Source: Vitellaria paradoxa
Taxonomy: Eukaryota; Streptophyta; Magnoliopsida; Ericales; Sapotaceae
Reading direction: 5' to 3'
DNA length: 64,000 bases
NCBI GenBank assembly: GCA_019916065.1
Contig: CM034237.1
Coordinates: 38,360,485-38,424,484, forward strand
Shown: one piece after another, positions 1 to 10,685 of the stretch
Position numbering within the stretch: position 1 is the stretch's first letter
Layout: the number at the start of each line of letters is the position of its first letter
Position numbers and translations under genes: made by a program
Notes under the pieces: model-generated
The model's input: only the letters and a program-made list of their open reading frames with translations
The model's database searches: none
Told to the model about the DNA's origin: nothing

Positions 1-370
1 CAATAATAACTTTTTGCAAGGAAATGATTTTCATTGCCATTCTTACCTTTTAGCACGGAAATAAATGTTCCTCGCTAAAGGTTACATTTTAGCAAGGAAA
101 TAGATTTTCTTGCCTATAACAACTTTTAGTGAGAAAATATGTTTCCTCTCTTGTAGTGATTTTTAGCCAGGAAATAAATATTTCTCGCTAAGGAAATAAA
201 TTTTCTCGCCTATAATAACCTTTTAGTAAGAAAATATAATTTCCTTGCATATAGTGACTTTTGGCAAGAAAATGTATCCATTGCGTATAGTATGTTAAAC
301 TTCATTGAATAGACTTTTAGCGATGAAAAAAACACATTTAACGAGGAATTGATTTTCTCACTAGAAATAT
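1..370. repeat. Subterminal repeat array of CACTA 1, 3' side
   Basis: At least seven degenerate copies of a roughly 25-45-bp unit of the form TAGCGAGGAAATAAATTTTC, often paired with its inverted form (TTTCTCGC). The same unit recurs at about 38700-40250. In En/Spm elements such subterminal repeats are binding sites for the element-encoded TNPA protein; that role is inferred here. Confidence 0.8.
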
Positions 371-617
371 TGGGTTAAAAAAATAAATTTCTTGAATATT
401 TAATTTTCCCACAAAAAAAAAACCTATTATCGAAATAATAAATCAAACTTATAAATAAACTTATTATAACATTAAAACTAGATATACAAGATTATCATAC
501 TAAAGTCATTCATATCCAACAACAAACAATGAGATCTATGAAATAAAATAAAAATATTAAGATTACATACAATTAAAATAAGCAAAAATAAAATCCAAAA
601 AAGGTCAATATGAACTG

Positions 618-2164
618 TCAAATGTCTAAACCTAATGATGTGGAGGTACACTTGGCAGAAGTGGTCCTAGAGGAGCAAAACTCTTCAAACATCTTTAACA
701 ATTGAGCTTGTTGCATCTCCATATTACTAACTTTGTTAGAAAAAGCATTTCGCTCAATCATCATAGAACTTCCTGGAAAGAAGATTTCACTTAACTTCCC
801 TTTCAACTTCAACTTGCTCCAATTTTTGTATAATGCTTTCAAGTTAGGATCTCGAATTAGCACAACTTGAGCAATGAGAATTACACACTGAAGGGGGCTT
901 TAGTACATAACCCATCCCCCGTACATAGCCAGACTTCCTCCTTAAAACTTGCATCCCCACAGCACCCTCACTCAATGCATCTGGCCATCAGGGGTAGGCT
1001 TACTCCTTAAGCATAACATCTTGTTCTAGCATTTATTATAACTAATATGAGAATATTGTCAAACCATAATTTAAAAATAACAATGTTAAATAAAAACTAC
1101 AAGAACTTACATGTAACATGTAACTCCTTCGCCTTCATGCAACACCATTGGTTACTTTTTTGTTGTGTGTGTTTGCTTCCACCATCCAATGAAGCCAATC
1201 AGCTCCTTACTTTCAGGATCCACCTATGGAAAAATAACACATAAGTACAAAACTGATGGTATAAAAAGAACATGCAAATTAATAATTACCATGCTATGAC
1301 GAGCAGGCACAAATGCTCATAATCCCATCAAATGTGTAACGGTTTGATGAGACTGAATCTGCGTATTTTTCAAGCATTTCTCCTAAAAAGAAGACAAAAA
1401 AAAAAAACACTTGTTCAATATTAAAAACATAATTAAAGCATATTGTTTAATACATGTTCATGTAAAATATATTACCCTGGTAACTAGTGTCTATCCATTT
1501 ATAATCAATGTGCCACTCCCATTCCACTTGTAATACACCAGATGGGCAACGCCTTATTGCCTCTTACAAACTCAGTCCCTCATCCATTATGTTTTCCAAT
1601 TGCTTTTACCACTTGTCCATAAGTTGCTCAATCGAGCCTTAAAATTTCCTCCACCCTCATTTGTCTCTCACTCCTAGGACTCGCATCAATATTAATGCAT
1701 GACTGCAAATATAAGAGATATGAGAGGTTAAATTTTAATTTAATATATTACTAATAATGATATTTAGTACCATAAGGCGTACAAATGCCTCCTCCTTATC
1801 CCTCTTCCTAATGTCAGCGTGGCAGTGTTAATTGTGTGGTAGGAAATATCTGACAATAATACTACACTCACTTGACAACTTAGCTGACTCATTGCAATCA
1901 AGTGGCCGACCCTGCTCAGTGTCCACAATTACGTTCATAAGTTGTTTTGTCTTCTTAATAAGACAATCTAGGCTAAGACCCTACGTGGGTCCGTATGCTG
2001 ATCTGGTGGTTAAGGTGGATCCTACAAAAAAAATATGAAAACAATTAAAATATGTATGCATAAAGTACAAAGAAAAAATGAATATGATTTCGATTTATAC
2101 CAGTACTACTATTCGGTGTCGGGGGTTGCTTAAACCTCCGTCTAGGATTTTTTCCTGGTGTCAT
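618..2164 (-). pseudogene. Second CACTA gene (TNPA/Transposase_24-like), decayed
   Basis: Minus-strand coding traces run from a plausible ATG at 2164 (peptide start MTPGKNPRRRFKQPP) with a GT donor near 2100. Further traces lie at 1690-2030 and 1490-1570 (RRCPSGVLQVEWEWHIDYKW), and an 81-codon open segment at 618-863 ends in a coiled-coil-like stretch rich in Met and Gln. The segment around 1530 aligns by eye with the equivalent part of the intact gene in CACTA 2 (RVPLGVLPHQWAELVRYW). Stops and frame changes separate the pieces, for example in the exon near 2020. Position downstream of TNP2 fits the usual CACTA order. Family assignment is moderate. Confidence 0.6.
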
Positions 2165-2304
2165 TTGTAAATACATTATTAATAGATGATAAATATTGAA
2201 CAAATACATAAATATGCAATTAAAAAAATCTTATATATCCTTCGAAACCAAGTTCAAGTAACACTATACAAATTTTAAAATTAGGATATCACAATGAACC
2301 AAGT

Positions 2305-4855
2305 TCAAGTAATAGTGTAGGAATAGACCATGTCATTACCTTGAATAAACCAACTGATTTGAGTTGGTGTAAACAAATTAAATCCAAGTAATCCTCGTCT
2401 TCTTGCCTCTTTCCCATCATTTGTGTCAATAGCATATTCAACGGGACTTTCATCTTCATCCTCAAGATCATTAAATTCATAATCTTCTAATATGATTCCA
2501 TCATTTATTATTCTTTGTGGAATAAGTTCATTTTTACACAAAGTCCCATTCTCTTGTGCATCCACTTGGATCACGTCCATCGACTCAAGCTTTTGGTATG
2601 CATCCTCAACTTCTATGTTAGTCGACTCTACTTTTGGAACATCATACAAATGTTTGTGAACGAACTTCTCCATAACTCGCCATTAGTTCCTTAGTTTCGT
2701 GTTAGCCATATAGAAGACTTGTTTAGCTTGAAATGATAATATAAATGGATCATTTGTATACTACTTCTTTATCACATTGAGGCTTCTAAAATATTTATTA
2801 GTTTGTATTCCTTTTCTTCTCTTATTTATATCAAACCAATCACATCAAAACATGACGACTCGAAAATCTTTTACATATTGTAACTCAAAGACTTGTTTAG
2901 CTTGAAATGATAATATAAATAGATCATTTGCATACCACTTATTTATTACATTGAGGCTTCTAAAATGTTTATCAATTTGTATTCCTTTTCTTCTCTTATC
3001 TATATCAAACCAATCACATCGAAATATGACGACTCGAAAATCTTTTACATATTGTAACTCTGACATTAGTTAACACACTGTAATAAGTCAATGTTATCAT
3101 TATCATATACCTCTTCAACAACGATACCACAATTTTAACTTTTACATCTCTTGTCATGTTCATTTGTATGAAATTTTACTCCATTGACAATGCAACCACC
3201 ATAACTTCCTGCCCTAAAGTCTGGACCAATAGCTAAAGCATAACTTTCATCTATAATGCTAAGGCCTCCACAATGATACAAGTTTTTAACCTACATATGC
3301 AATATATATGTACCCATTTCACAATTAAAATCTACCAACATTTAATAGATGTTTAATTAAAGTTATACTTACATGTTCCTTAAACCACATTGGAAACCCT
3401 TTTTCGTGTTTCATGTCAATATTTGATGCATTGATTTTGTTCAACTCTCTAATATGATCATTAAATTTTATTGCACATATTAACAAATATCATAAAGATT
3501 GTAGGAAAATAATGTAACAAATAAATAAAAAACATTCATAATAATTACATACCTATGATATTTGTCTAATCCATCACAATTATAAAGCACGTATTGATAC
3601 ATGGTCTGATGATCTTATGTTGACAAGAAAACATAATTTTCATCACCGAAAGGACAAACTTTACATGAAAAAATTGATAAACTAGGTTCTTCTCCACCTC
3701 CTGCTAGCCCCTCATAATTGCGCTCTTTTCGATTGAATCTAATCTCAATTCTATGAAGATATTTGGAGAGGAATGTTAGAAATTCATTCGCAATATATGC
3801 TTCAACAATTGAACCTTCAGGGTGAGTTTATTTGTCACATAACCCTTAAGGGTACCTAAATACCTCTCAATTGGATACATCTATCTATTGTGTATTGGGC
3901 CACCAACCATCGCTTCTTGCAGTAAGTGTACTGCCAAATGAACATAACATCGAAGAATACGGGTGGGAAGATACATTCTAACTAACAAAGTTTGATGATA
4001 ATGTCCTTAGAGAGTTGCTTAAGAGCTTTCACTTTCAACATCTTGTAGCACAACTCTTTAAAGAAGAAACATAATTCTATCAATGCATTATGCATCTCAT
4101 TAAGCAAATATCCACGCTTTCCAACTGCTAAAACTCATTGCAGTAAAACTTGCAATCATGACTCTTTAAACCAGACAACTTCCATTCTCTCTCATTGACA
4201 TAACAACAAATGTTTGAGCCAAACCTATTAGGGAAATTCACTGATCTCAGAAATTCAAATAAGTTGTGCTTTTCTTGTAGTAACAAAGTAAATATTGCTA
4301 AGGGCATCACAAGACTTGAACCATCGAGGACCTAATGTAATTTAGAACATATGCCCATATTAGCTAAATCTTGTTTGACCTTTACAATATCCTTTATCTT
4401 CCTATCGATGTCTAGTAATGTACCAAATAAATTGTCACATATGTTCTTCTCAATATGTATCACATTAAGATTATGTCACAATTTCAATTTGTGCCAATAC
4501 GATAAATCCCAAAATAAATTCTTCTTTGACCAATTTAATTCTTCTGCCTCACGCTTCTTTTTCTTATTGCTTAGGTGCTTTCTAGGTTTATCGACTTTAA
4601 CGTTCGCAATTGTTTTAAGATATTATCGCCCGAAATCTCCTTAGGTCTATCTCAAAGTTTTGATTTACCATTAAAGGCTTTACTCTTTCGCCAACTATGG
4701 TTATGCAGAACATATCGATGATAACTATAAAACATATCTTACTTCTTAATCTTATGGAAGAGGTATCTTTGTTGCACATTTGGCATGCCTTGTAACCCCT
4801 AGTACTCCATCCAGATAAGTAAGTATAGGTAGCGAAATCATTTATAGTCCATAGA
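2305..4855 (-). pseudogene. TNP2-type CACTA transposase, C-terminal half (fragment 3 of 3), disrupted
   Basis: Immediately left of the solo LTR the minus strand reads VLWTINDF and then LSGWSTRGYKAC, both hallmark TNP2 motifs that continue the fragment ending at 6553. At 4128-4310 it reads NERE-WKLSGLKSHDCKF, the family's LKSHDCH-type segment. A segment at 2845-3066 resembles the DUF4216-like C-terminal domain (VVIFRCDWFDI), and an acidic tail at 2305-2673 ends the protein. Multiple stops and frameshifts lie between the open pieces, so it cannot encode an active transposase. A 174-bp in-frame tandem duplication lies inside the DUF4216-like region. Confidence 0.85.
2714..3061. repeat. 174-bp tandem duplication within the transposase C-terminal domain
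   Basis: Copy A (2714-2887) and copy B (2888-3061) differ at only a few positions. 174 bp is 58 codons, so the duplication keeps frame; it duplicates the block containing YVKDFRVV and RCDWFDIDKRRKGIQ. Confidence 0.9.
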
Positions 4856-4860
4856 ACAGC
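4856..4860. other. Target-site duplication ACAGC, left copy
   Basis: ACAGC at 4856-4860 and again at 6548-6552, bracketing the solo LTR exactly at its TG...CA ends. Confidence 0.9.
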
Positions 4861-5136
4861 TGATTACACTCGAAAAGTGTAATTACAAACGACACTTTTG
4901 CACACTCATTTACATGTTTTACTACGTTTTCCTCATGATTTATCACTATTTTATCACTTACGTAAGCCATTTTGTCAATTGCAGGGAAAATGGTGAATTC
5001 AACGAAGAAGACAGTGATTTTGACAGCTCCAAGGAGGAAGGAAACAAAGGAGAACAAAGCGTGTCAACAATGGTTCAAGCTTCCCCAAGAGTTGGCTTAG
5101 ATGGAGGAGCAAACATTGAAGAAAACTATACACTGT

Positions 5137-5240
5137 GGTCTGGACCCCCTCCTTGATGGTCCCGACCACAGAAAGCTGGAGCTGTTGAAGAGGATTTCAT
5201 ATACACTGTGGTCCGGACCCCCTATGGGATGGTCTGGACC
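5137..5240. promoter_or_regulatory. Four GGTCNNGACC palindromes in two pairs (solo LTR U3)
   Basis: Palindromes start at 5137, 5158, 5210 and 5231; spacing within each pair is 21 bp. The first lies 276 bp from the LTR start and the last ends 58 bp before a TATA box (TATAAATA at 5298-5305), matching the geometry in the full Athila-like LTRs. Confidence 0.75.
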
Positions 5241-5297
5241 CCCATGTGCGGGAAAACATTGATCCGTTCTTTACACATTAGGGTTTTTGGGTTTGCT

Positions 5298-5305
5298 TAT
5301 AAATA
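5298..5305 (+). promoter_or_regulatory. TATA box of the solo LTR
   Basis: TATAAATA, placed as in the related LTRs (57-58 bp after the palindrome block). Confidence 0.6.
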
Positions 5306-6552
5306 CCCCACTTTGCAGCCGATTAGGAGGACAGAATACTTCTTCTTCTGCTTCTTTAGGGTTTTGTTTTAGATCATTTTTCATTATTTTTTTGAGAGTT
5401 GGGAGATTGGTTATTGAATGTTCATGAATGTTTCTACAAGTTTTTGAAGTGTTAAAGACGTTCGTCTCAGCTATTGCAATTCAGGTTTTAATTTTGAAGT
5501 TTGTTTTTACGTAAGTTAATATTTCGTTTCCAATCTACATTCGTGTTTAAACATTGTTTGATTAATTTTATATTCAATAAGATTGTTTTAGTCGCTTTCT
5601 TAAATCTTTAAAGCATGTTCGTGTTGAATGTTTACGTTTCAATTAATGCTTTTGTTTCGTTTAAAATCATGATAGAGTAGAAACCCTAGTTCTTGATTCA
5701 CTGAATCAATGAAGGGTGATTCGTTATAAGTTGAGGGATGAACGTAGATCCTTCGCATGGGTTTTGAAAACCTATGTGAAGTGATCTACAATTTTCAAAT
5801 CTGATTTGTTTGTTTAGAAAACTTTTTAACTCGAATGTTTTTATCATAAAATATTTCCAGTTTTATTTTCCATAATGAAACGTGAGTTTAAAACTGTGTA
5901 TCGAGAAATTTTGGAATCTATTCACTCCTAAATCAGATTTGAACTCGAATGTTTTTATCATAAAATATTTCCAGTTTTATTTTCCATAATGAAACGTGAG
6001 TTTAAAACTGTGTATCGAGAAATTTTGGAATGTATTGAAAATCTTTCCCAATCTATAGATCCTTTGACGTGAACTATAGATTGTATTTTAAATCATCCCT
6101 GCAATACGAATTACCTGGAATTGTGAAAGTTGAATCAAGAACTCTTTTAAATATTATTGTCTTAAGTTAAATCACTTTTGCTTGAATTGATTGCATTGCA
6201 AGTTCTAAATTAGAATAGCTTTTAATTTGAAAATATTCAATTCTCTTTACATTTAAGTTCAGTAACTTTAAATTGCTAAGTTATTTCAAAGTAGTTTGCA
6301 TTCTAGTTTAAATATCCCTTTAATTAGTTTGTATCTTGTTTAATCCTTCAATTTGCAATTCTCTTAAATCCAATTTAATTCAATTGATATCTCAATTCAC
6401 ATTTAAACCTAAAATTCATATTTGAACTTAGAAACTGAAACATATAGGCTCCCTGTGGATTCGACCTCGGACTCACCAAGATTAAAACTACACCGCACAC
6501 CCTTGCACTTGGGGGTTAATTAGCACTGCACTATTCATAAGCAGTCAACAGC

Positions 6553-7470
6553 AACACGCATATGAAAGGTCTCTTCAGTAAATGCATCATAAGTAGGTAC
6601 ACCATCCCATAATTGTTTCAACTCATCAATCAATGGACGATGATAGACATTAAAATCCTTCCCTAGAGCATTTAGGCCAGGTTTAAGACGAGACATTATA
6701 AGATATGGTTCCTTCATACACATCTAAGGGGGTAGATTGTAAGGATCAAAAACCACTGGCCACATACTATAATTGTTGTCCATACTTCCAAATGGATTGA
6801 ATCCATTACTAGCCAACCTAAGTCATACATTTCGATAATCATAAGAAAACTCAGGATATATTTCATCCATTTCTTTCCATGCTAGGGAATCAACTAGATG
6901 TCTCAGCATATCTATATCCTCATCACGCTTTGTTGCATGCCACTGCATATCTTCTACGTTTTGTTTTGACACAAATAATCTCTGCAATCTAGGCTTAAAT
7001 GGAAAGTATCACAAAATCTTATGTAGTATTTTCTTACCCTTACCATCATTCACTTTCCATCTTGACTCCCCACACGCAGGACACTTATTTTTATCATTGT
7101 GTTCCTTCCAAAATAATGCACACTCATACTTACAGACATGAATCGATTCATAAGCCAATCCAATGTCACCCAATAACGATTTTAACTCATAATGAGACTT
7201 TGGAAGTGTTTCACCTTCAGGAAAAGCCTCTTTTAACAAATCTAACAACATCTTGAATGATCGAATGCTCCATCGATTCAACACCTTTAAATGTAGCAAT
7301 TTAACAACAAGTGAAAGTGTTAAGAACTTAGTACAACCAGGGTATAGTTCACGTTGTGCTTCTCTAAACAAATCACCAAAAATGTCTTCATTAGGTATTT
7401 GATTGGAAGAAGCCTCACTACTTTATGTGTCCATAAATATTTGTTGACGAATACCATGCATCGCTTCTAT
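6553..7470 (-). pseudogene. TNP2-type CACTA transposase, central part (fragment 2 of 3)
   Basis: Minus-strand reading contains the TNP2 signature order: REAQRELYPGC, a CPACGESRWK zinc-binding-like motif, YFPFKPRLQRLF, MQWHATKRDEDIDMLRHLVD, then GLNALGKDFNVYHRPLIDEL and GVPTYDAFTEETFHMR. These match the Transposase_21 (TNP2) family. In-frame stops occur near 7424, 7006 and 6725, so the gene is dead. The right end abuts the Athila insertion at 7471 and the left end abuts the solo LTR at 6552; both breaks are clean. Confidence 0.9.
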
Positions 7471-7475
7471 GATAT
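7471..7475. other. Target-site duplication GATAT, left copy
   Basis: GATAT at 7471-7475 and 21160-21164 brackets the Athila-like element. Confidence 0.95.
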
Positions 7476-7749
7476 TGATTACACTTGAAAAGTGTAATTA
7501 CAAACTCCCTAACTCAACACTTATTCATGCATTTAAATAATTAAAGTTAAAGTTTTAGTGTTATCGTATTACTTATACTTTTATTGTTTTATTTGCAGAG
7601 AAAATCAAAAGGATGTCGAAGTTTATAGTTATGGAGAGGGCCCAGAAGACAAAGAAAAAGTTATGCTTCAAACTTTGCCTTGGATGAGCAAAACTAGCCT
7701 AAAGACCCGTTATGAAGAAGGAAAAGAAGCAACAAAAAATATACTTGGG

Positions 7750-7847
7750 GGTCGGGACAGTCCATTCTAATGGTCGGGACCACAATGTACATAAGTTGAG
7801 AAAATAGCATTCTGTGGTCTCGACCCCCAGACCAGACGGTCGGGACC
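7750..7847. promoter_or_regulatory. Four GGTCNNGACC palindromes in two 22-bp-spaced pairs (5' LTR U3)
   Basis: Starts at 7750 (last base mutated), 7772, 7816 and 7838. Flanking bases create GTGGTC/GACCAC extensions resembling the TCP class II site GTGGNCCC (for example GGGACCAC at 7776-7783). The block ends 57 bp before the TATA box. Confidence 0.75.
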
Positions 7848-7903
7848 ACCTTGTATCCAGAAAACAGAGTTTTGGAGCTCGCCTCTTAGGGTTTTCGGCC
7901 ATC

Positions 7904-7911
7904 TATATAAA
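7904..7911 (+). promoter_or_regulatory. TATA box, 5' LTR
   Basis: TATATAAA in the context GGCCATC-TATATAAA-G; identical at 20032-20039 in the 3' LTR. Likely drives the genomic transcript. Confidence 0.75.
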
Positions 7912-9036
7912 GAATCCAATGAACGGCTGCCAAGGGACTTCTCTTTTACAAGTTTGCTGAGATACTTAGATAGATAAAATTAGTTTTACATTATTTTAGA
8001 GAGTATTTTACATGCTTGAAGATTGTTAATGGAGGTTTTTGGAGCACTTTTCTTCTTCATTGCTGCGTGGTTGAGTGTTTTTCTTTCCGAACGATTTCAG
8101 TTGTAAGTTATTTTAATTTCATTCGTTAATACAATGATCTGTTTGTCTCAATTATTGAATAACATGATTAAGTATTCTGTGATTGCGTTTGTGATGTTTA
8201 AACTATAGTTGTAGCATAAAACCCTCATCTTGATTCAACGAATCAAGAAAGGGTAGTTCACGAAAAAGCCTTGGGCTGTTCGTAGTCCCTTCGCGTAGGT
8301 TGCAAAACCTTTCGCGAAGGGATCTACCTTTCACAAATCTTGTTTTTTTTCTATTTCGAAAACACTCGAATACGAAAACCCTTAACCATATCCATTTGAG
8401 ATCACTGGTATGGATTTTCGTAACTAATTGTTAAATACTTTCGAATAGATTTAAAAATCAAATTTTTATTAATTTCTTGGTGTTTAATTGAAAAACCCTA
8501 GGAAACAAAAGTCTTTAACCATATCCGCTTGAGATCACTGGTACTGACCTTTGATTACAATGTTCTAAATAATCTTCAAATTAAACCCTATTCTTCAAAC
8601 AAACACACCCCAAGGCAAAGTAGTGAACTACCCGGACTTGACGTTGAATCAAGATCTTTATTCTTATTGAATTGCAATCCAACTTAGTTTTAGTTATATT
8701 GATTAATTTGAAATTGAAATTGCTTTGTTGATTTTATTTTAATTTTTCGCCATCTAGCTTAATTCGTTTTGAAATTCAGAATGTCCTGTTTATTTTAATC
8801 TTAATTAGTTGAAATTGAATTTAACTTTAATTTTACTAAACCCTAGAACCTAGTAAACTTAAATTTCTAAACTTGCTTTCCTTTAGTTTTTAGCATTTCT
8901 TTCACATCCTAGAAACTAAATAACATTAGGCTCCCTGTGAATTCGACCTCAGACTCACCGAGTTTTAAAACTACGACTGCCCTCTTGCATTTGAGAGGTA
9001 GAACCCTAAAACACAATTTAGGGTCAGTTAAGTTTT

Positions 9037-9054
9037 TGGCGCCGTTGCCGGGGA
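9037..9054 (+). other. Primer-binding site, tRNA-Asp type
   Basis: TGGCGCCGTTGCCGGGGA is complementary to the 3' end of plant tRNA-Asp. It begins six bases after the 5' LTR end. Confidence 0.9.
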
Positions 9055-9176
9055 GCCAAAATTTAGTTTTTAGGGTACTTTTAATTTTTAGCTTTCTTTA
9101 AGTATTTAAAAAAAATTTAAGTTAAAATTTTAAAATTTGAACTTAAATTTTTTTTTCTTAGAGACTTGTTACGTGC

Positions 9177-10256
9177 ATGCTGTTAAGATCGGGCAAGGTA
9201 GTCATAGCTGAATCTGAACTAGGAGATCCTTTATACCTTCCGAAACCTTTTTCACCAACCTCACTCTCCACAGTTTCACTTACCACATCTTCTTTTCACT
9301 TAGTGGTTGAAGTAAGAGGGGAAGAGAGTGTTTATAGGGATAATGAGCCCCAAGAAATTCCAGGTTATATTTCTATGAAAGATCATCTTAATCCTGTTAG
9401 ACAAACCACCCTATCATGCATAGTCTTGCCATTAAATAGGGGGAACTTCAACCTTAGGCCAGGAATTATCCAACTTCTTCCTACTTTCCATGGCCTTGAC
9501 TCTAAAAATCCCTATAACCATCTTAGGGAGCTTGAGGAAGTGAGCAACATGTGTATAGATCATAATGTCAATGAGGACGTAGTGCGTCTTCAACTCTTTT
9601 ATTTTTCTATAAAGGATAATGCCAAGTTCTAGCTTAATTCCCTTCGTCCACATTCTATTGGAACGTGGCGTGAAATGCAAACTGAGGTTCTTAAGAAATA
9701 TTTCCCAACTCAGAAAACTCAGTACTATAGGCGACAGATTACCACTTTCTCTTGCAAACCTAATGAGAATTTCTGTCGAGCCTGGAAAAGGTTTAAGGAC
9801 ATCTTGATGGCTTGTCCTCACCATGGTTATGAATCATGGAGGTTAGTGAGAATCTTCCATGAATCCCTCACTCCCAGTCTTAAGCAATTAGTTTCTACCA
9901 TGTGCAATGGTACCTTGTTCGATAAGACTGTGGAAGAGGCTATGGAATTCTTTGATATGGTGGCCGAAGATTCTAATGATTGGAAAATAGGACCACCTTC
10001 TTCTTTAGAGCATAGGAATCCTGTATCTAGTGGTCAGTTGATGTTAAGTGAGAGGGATGATTTAAGTGCTAGGATATCTGCATTACAACATAAGTTAGAT
10101 TCCCTTAAACTTAAGAACAAAGAGAAGTTGGTGGAAGCACAAATGGTGTGTTGGGCATGTGACCAAGTAGGACATGATCCTAATTCATGTCCAGAGCTTC
10201 ATTTACTTAAGGAAGTAGCTTATGGCAATGCATATGCTAATAACACACCGAACTAA
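9177..10256 (+). pseudogene. Athila-like gag
   Basis: Two open pieces (9177-9632 and 9675-10256) separated by a stop/frameshift near 9630. The first holds the retrotransposon gag core (HLRELEEVSNMCI..., with NYNHL-like PYNHL); the second has the matrix-capsid segment around ETFCRAWKRFKDILMACPHHG and ends in a CCHC zinc knuckle, CWACDQVGHDPNSC. Gag packages the element RNA. A coiled region (ISALQHKLDSLKLKNKEKL) precedes the knuckle. The Gln/Asn/Pro-rich tail to about 10680 is frameshifted. Confidence 0.85.
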
Positions 10257-10685
10257 CCATTCCAGAATAGAGGTCAGGGTAACACTTCCTACCCACAAGG
10301 TGGAAATGTTAAATATCAAGGGGGAAATCAACACCTCAATGCTTATCCTCAGGGATGGAAAAATCCTTCAGGTTTTGGATGGAAAAATGACAACCAAAGC
10401 CAATCATTCCAACCTACTTGGTTACCACCACCCCAATACCAGCAGCCTAACCCGATTGCTTTTCAACCTGTTCAAAAGAAGTCTATTAAGGATACTTTTC
10501 AACAATTTATGCAACATCAAACGATGATCAATAGTAATTTGTCTAGGTCTTTCGATGATTTTAAAGGACAAGTGTCTAGGTCCTTCGATGATATCAGAGG
10601 ACAAATTTCTAGGATCACACAGGCTATGAGCACCACTCAAAGTGGCAAATTTCCTGCACAACCATTTCCTAACCCAAAAGGGTAG

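Larger units (their letters stand above)
4861..6547 (+). mobile_element. Solo LTR of an Athila-like Ty3/gypsy element
   Basis: 1,687 bp beginning TGATTACACTCG and ending CAGTCA, flanked by a perfect 5-bp duplication ACAGC (4856-4860 and 6548-6552). It shares its start hairpin (ATTACACT...AGTGTAAT), paired GGTCNNGACC palindromes, TATA position and the late CTCCCTGTGGATTCGACCTC segment with the LTRs at 7476 and 19602, but is clearly a different family member. No internal region remains, so the element was lost by LTR-LTR recombination. It splits the TNP2 gene of CACTA 1 just before the WTINDF motif. An internal direct duplication of about 110 bp is visible near 5820-6030. Confidence 0.9.
7476..9030 (+). 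repeat. 5' LTR of the Athila-like element
   Basis: 1,555 bp, near-identical to 19602-21159. It starts TGATTACACTTG, two bases shorter than the 3' LTR start (TGTTATTACACTTG), and ends GGTCAGTTA where the 3' LTR keeps GGTCGGTCA. U3 contains the palindrome block and a TATA box; the distal part contains two 'CATATCCNNTTGAGATCACTGGTA'-type direct repeats near 8385 and 8520. Confidence 0.95.

Noticed and set aside
1..370. CRISPR-like array
   Set aside because: The repeats are degenerate, variably spaced and inverted; they recur at the other end of a CACTA transposon.
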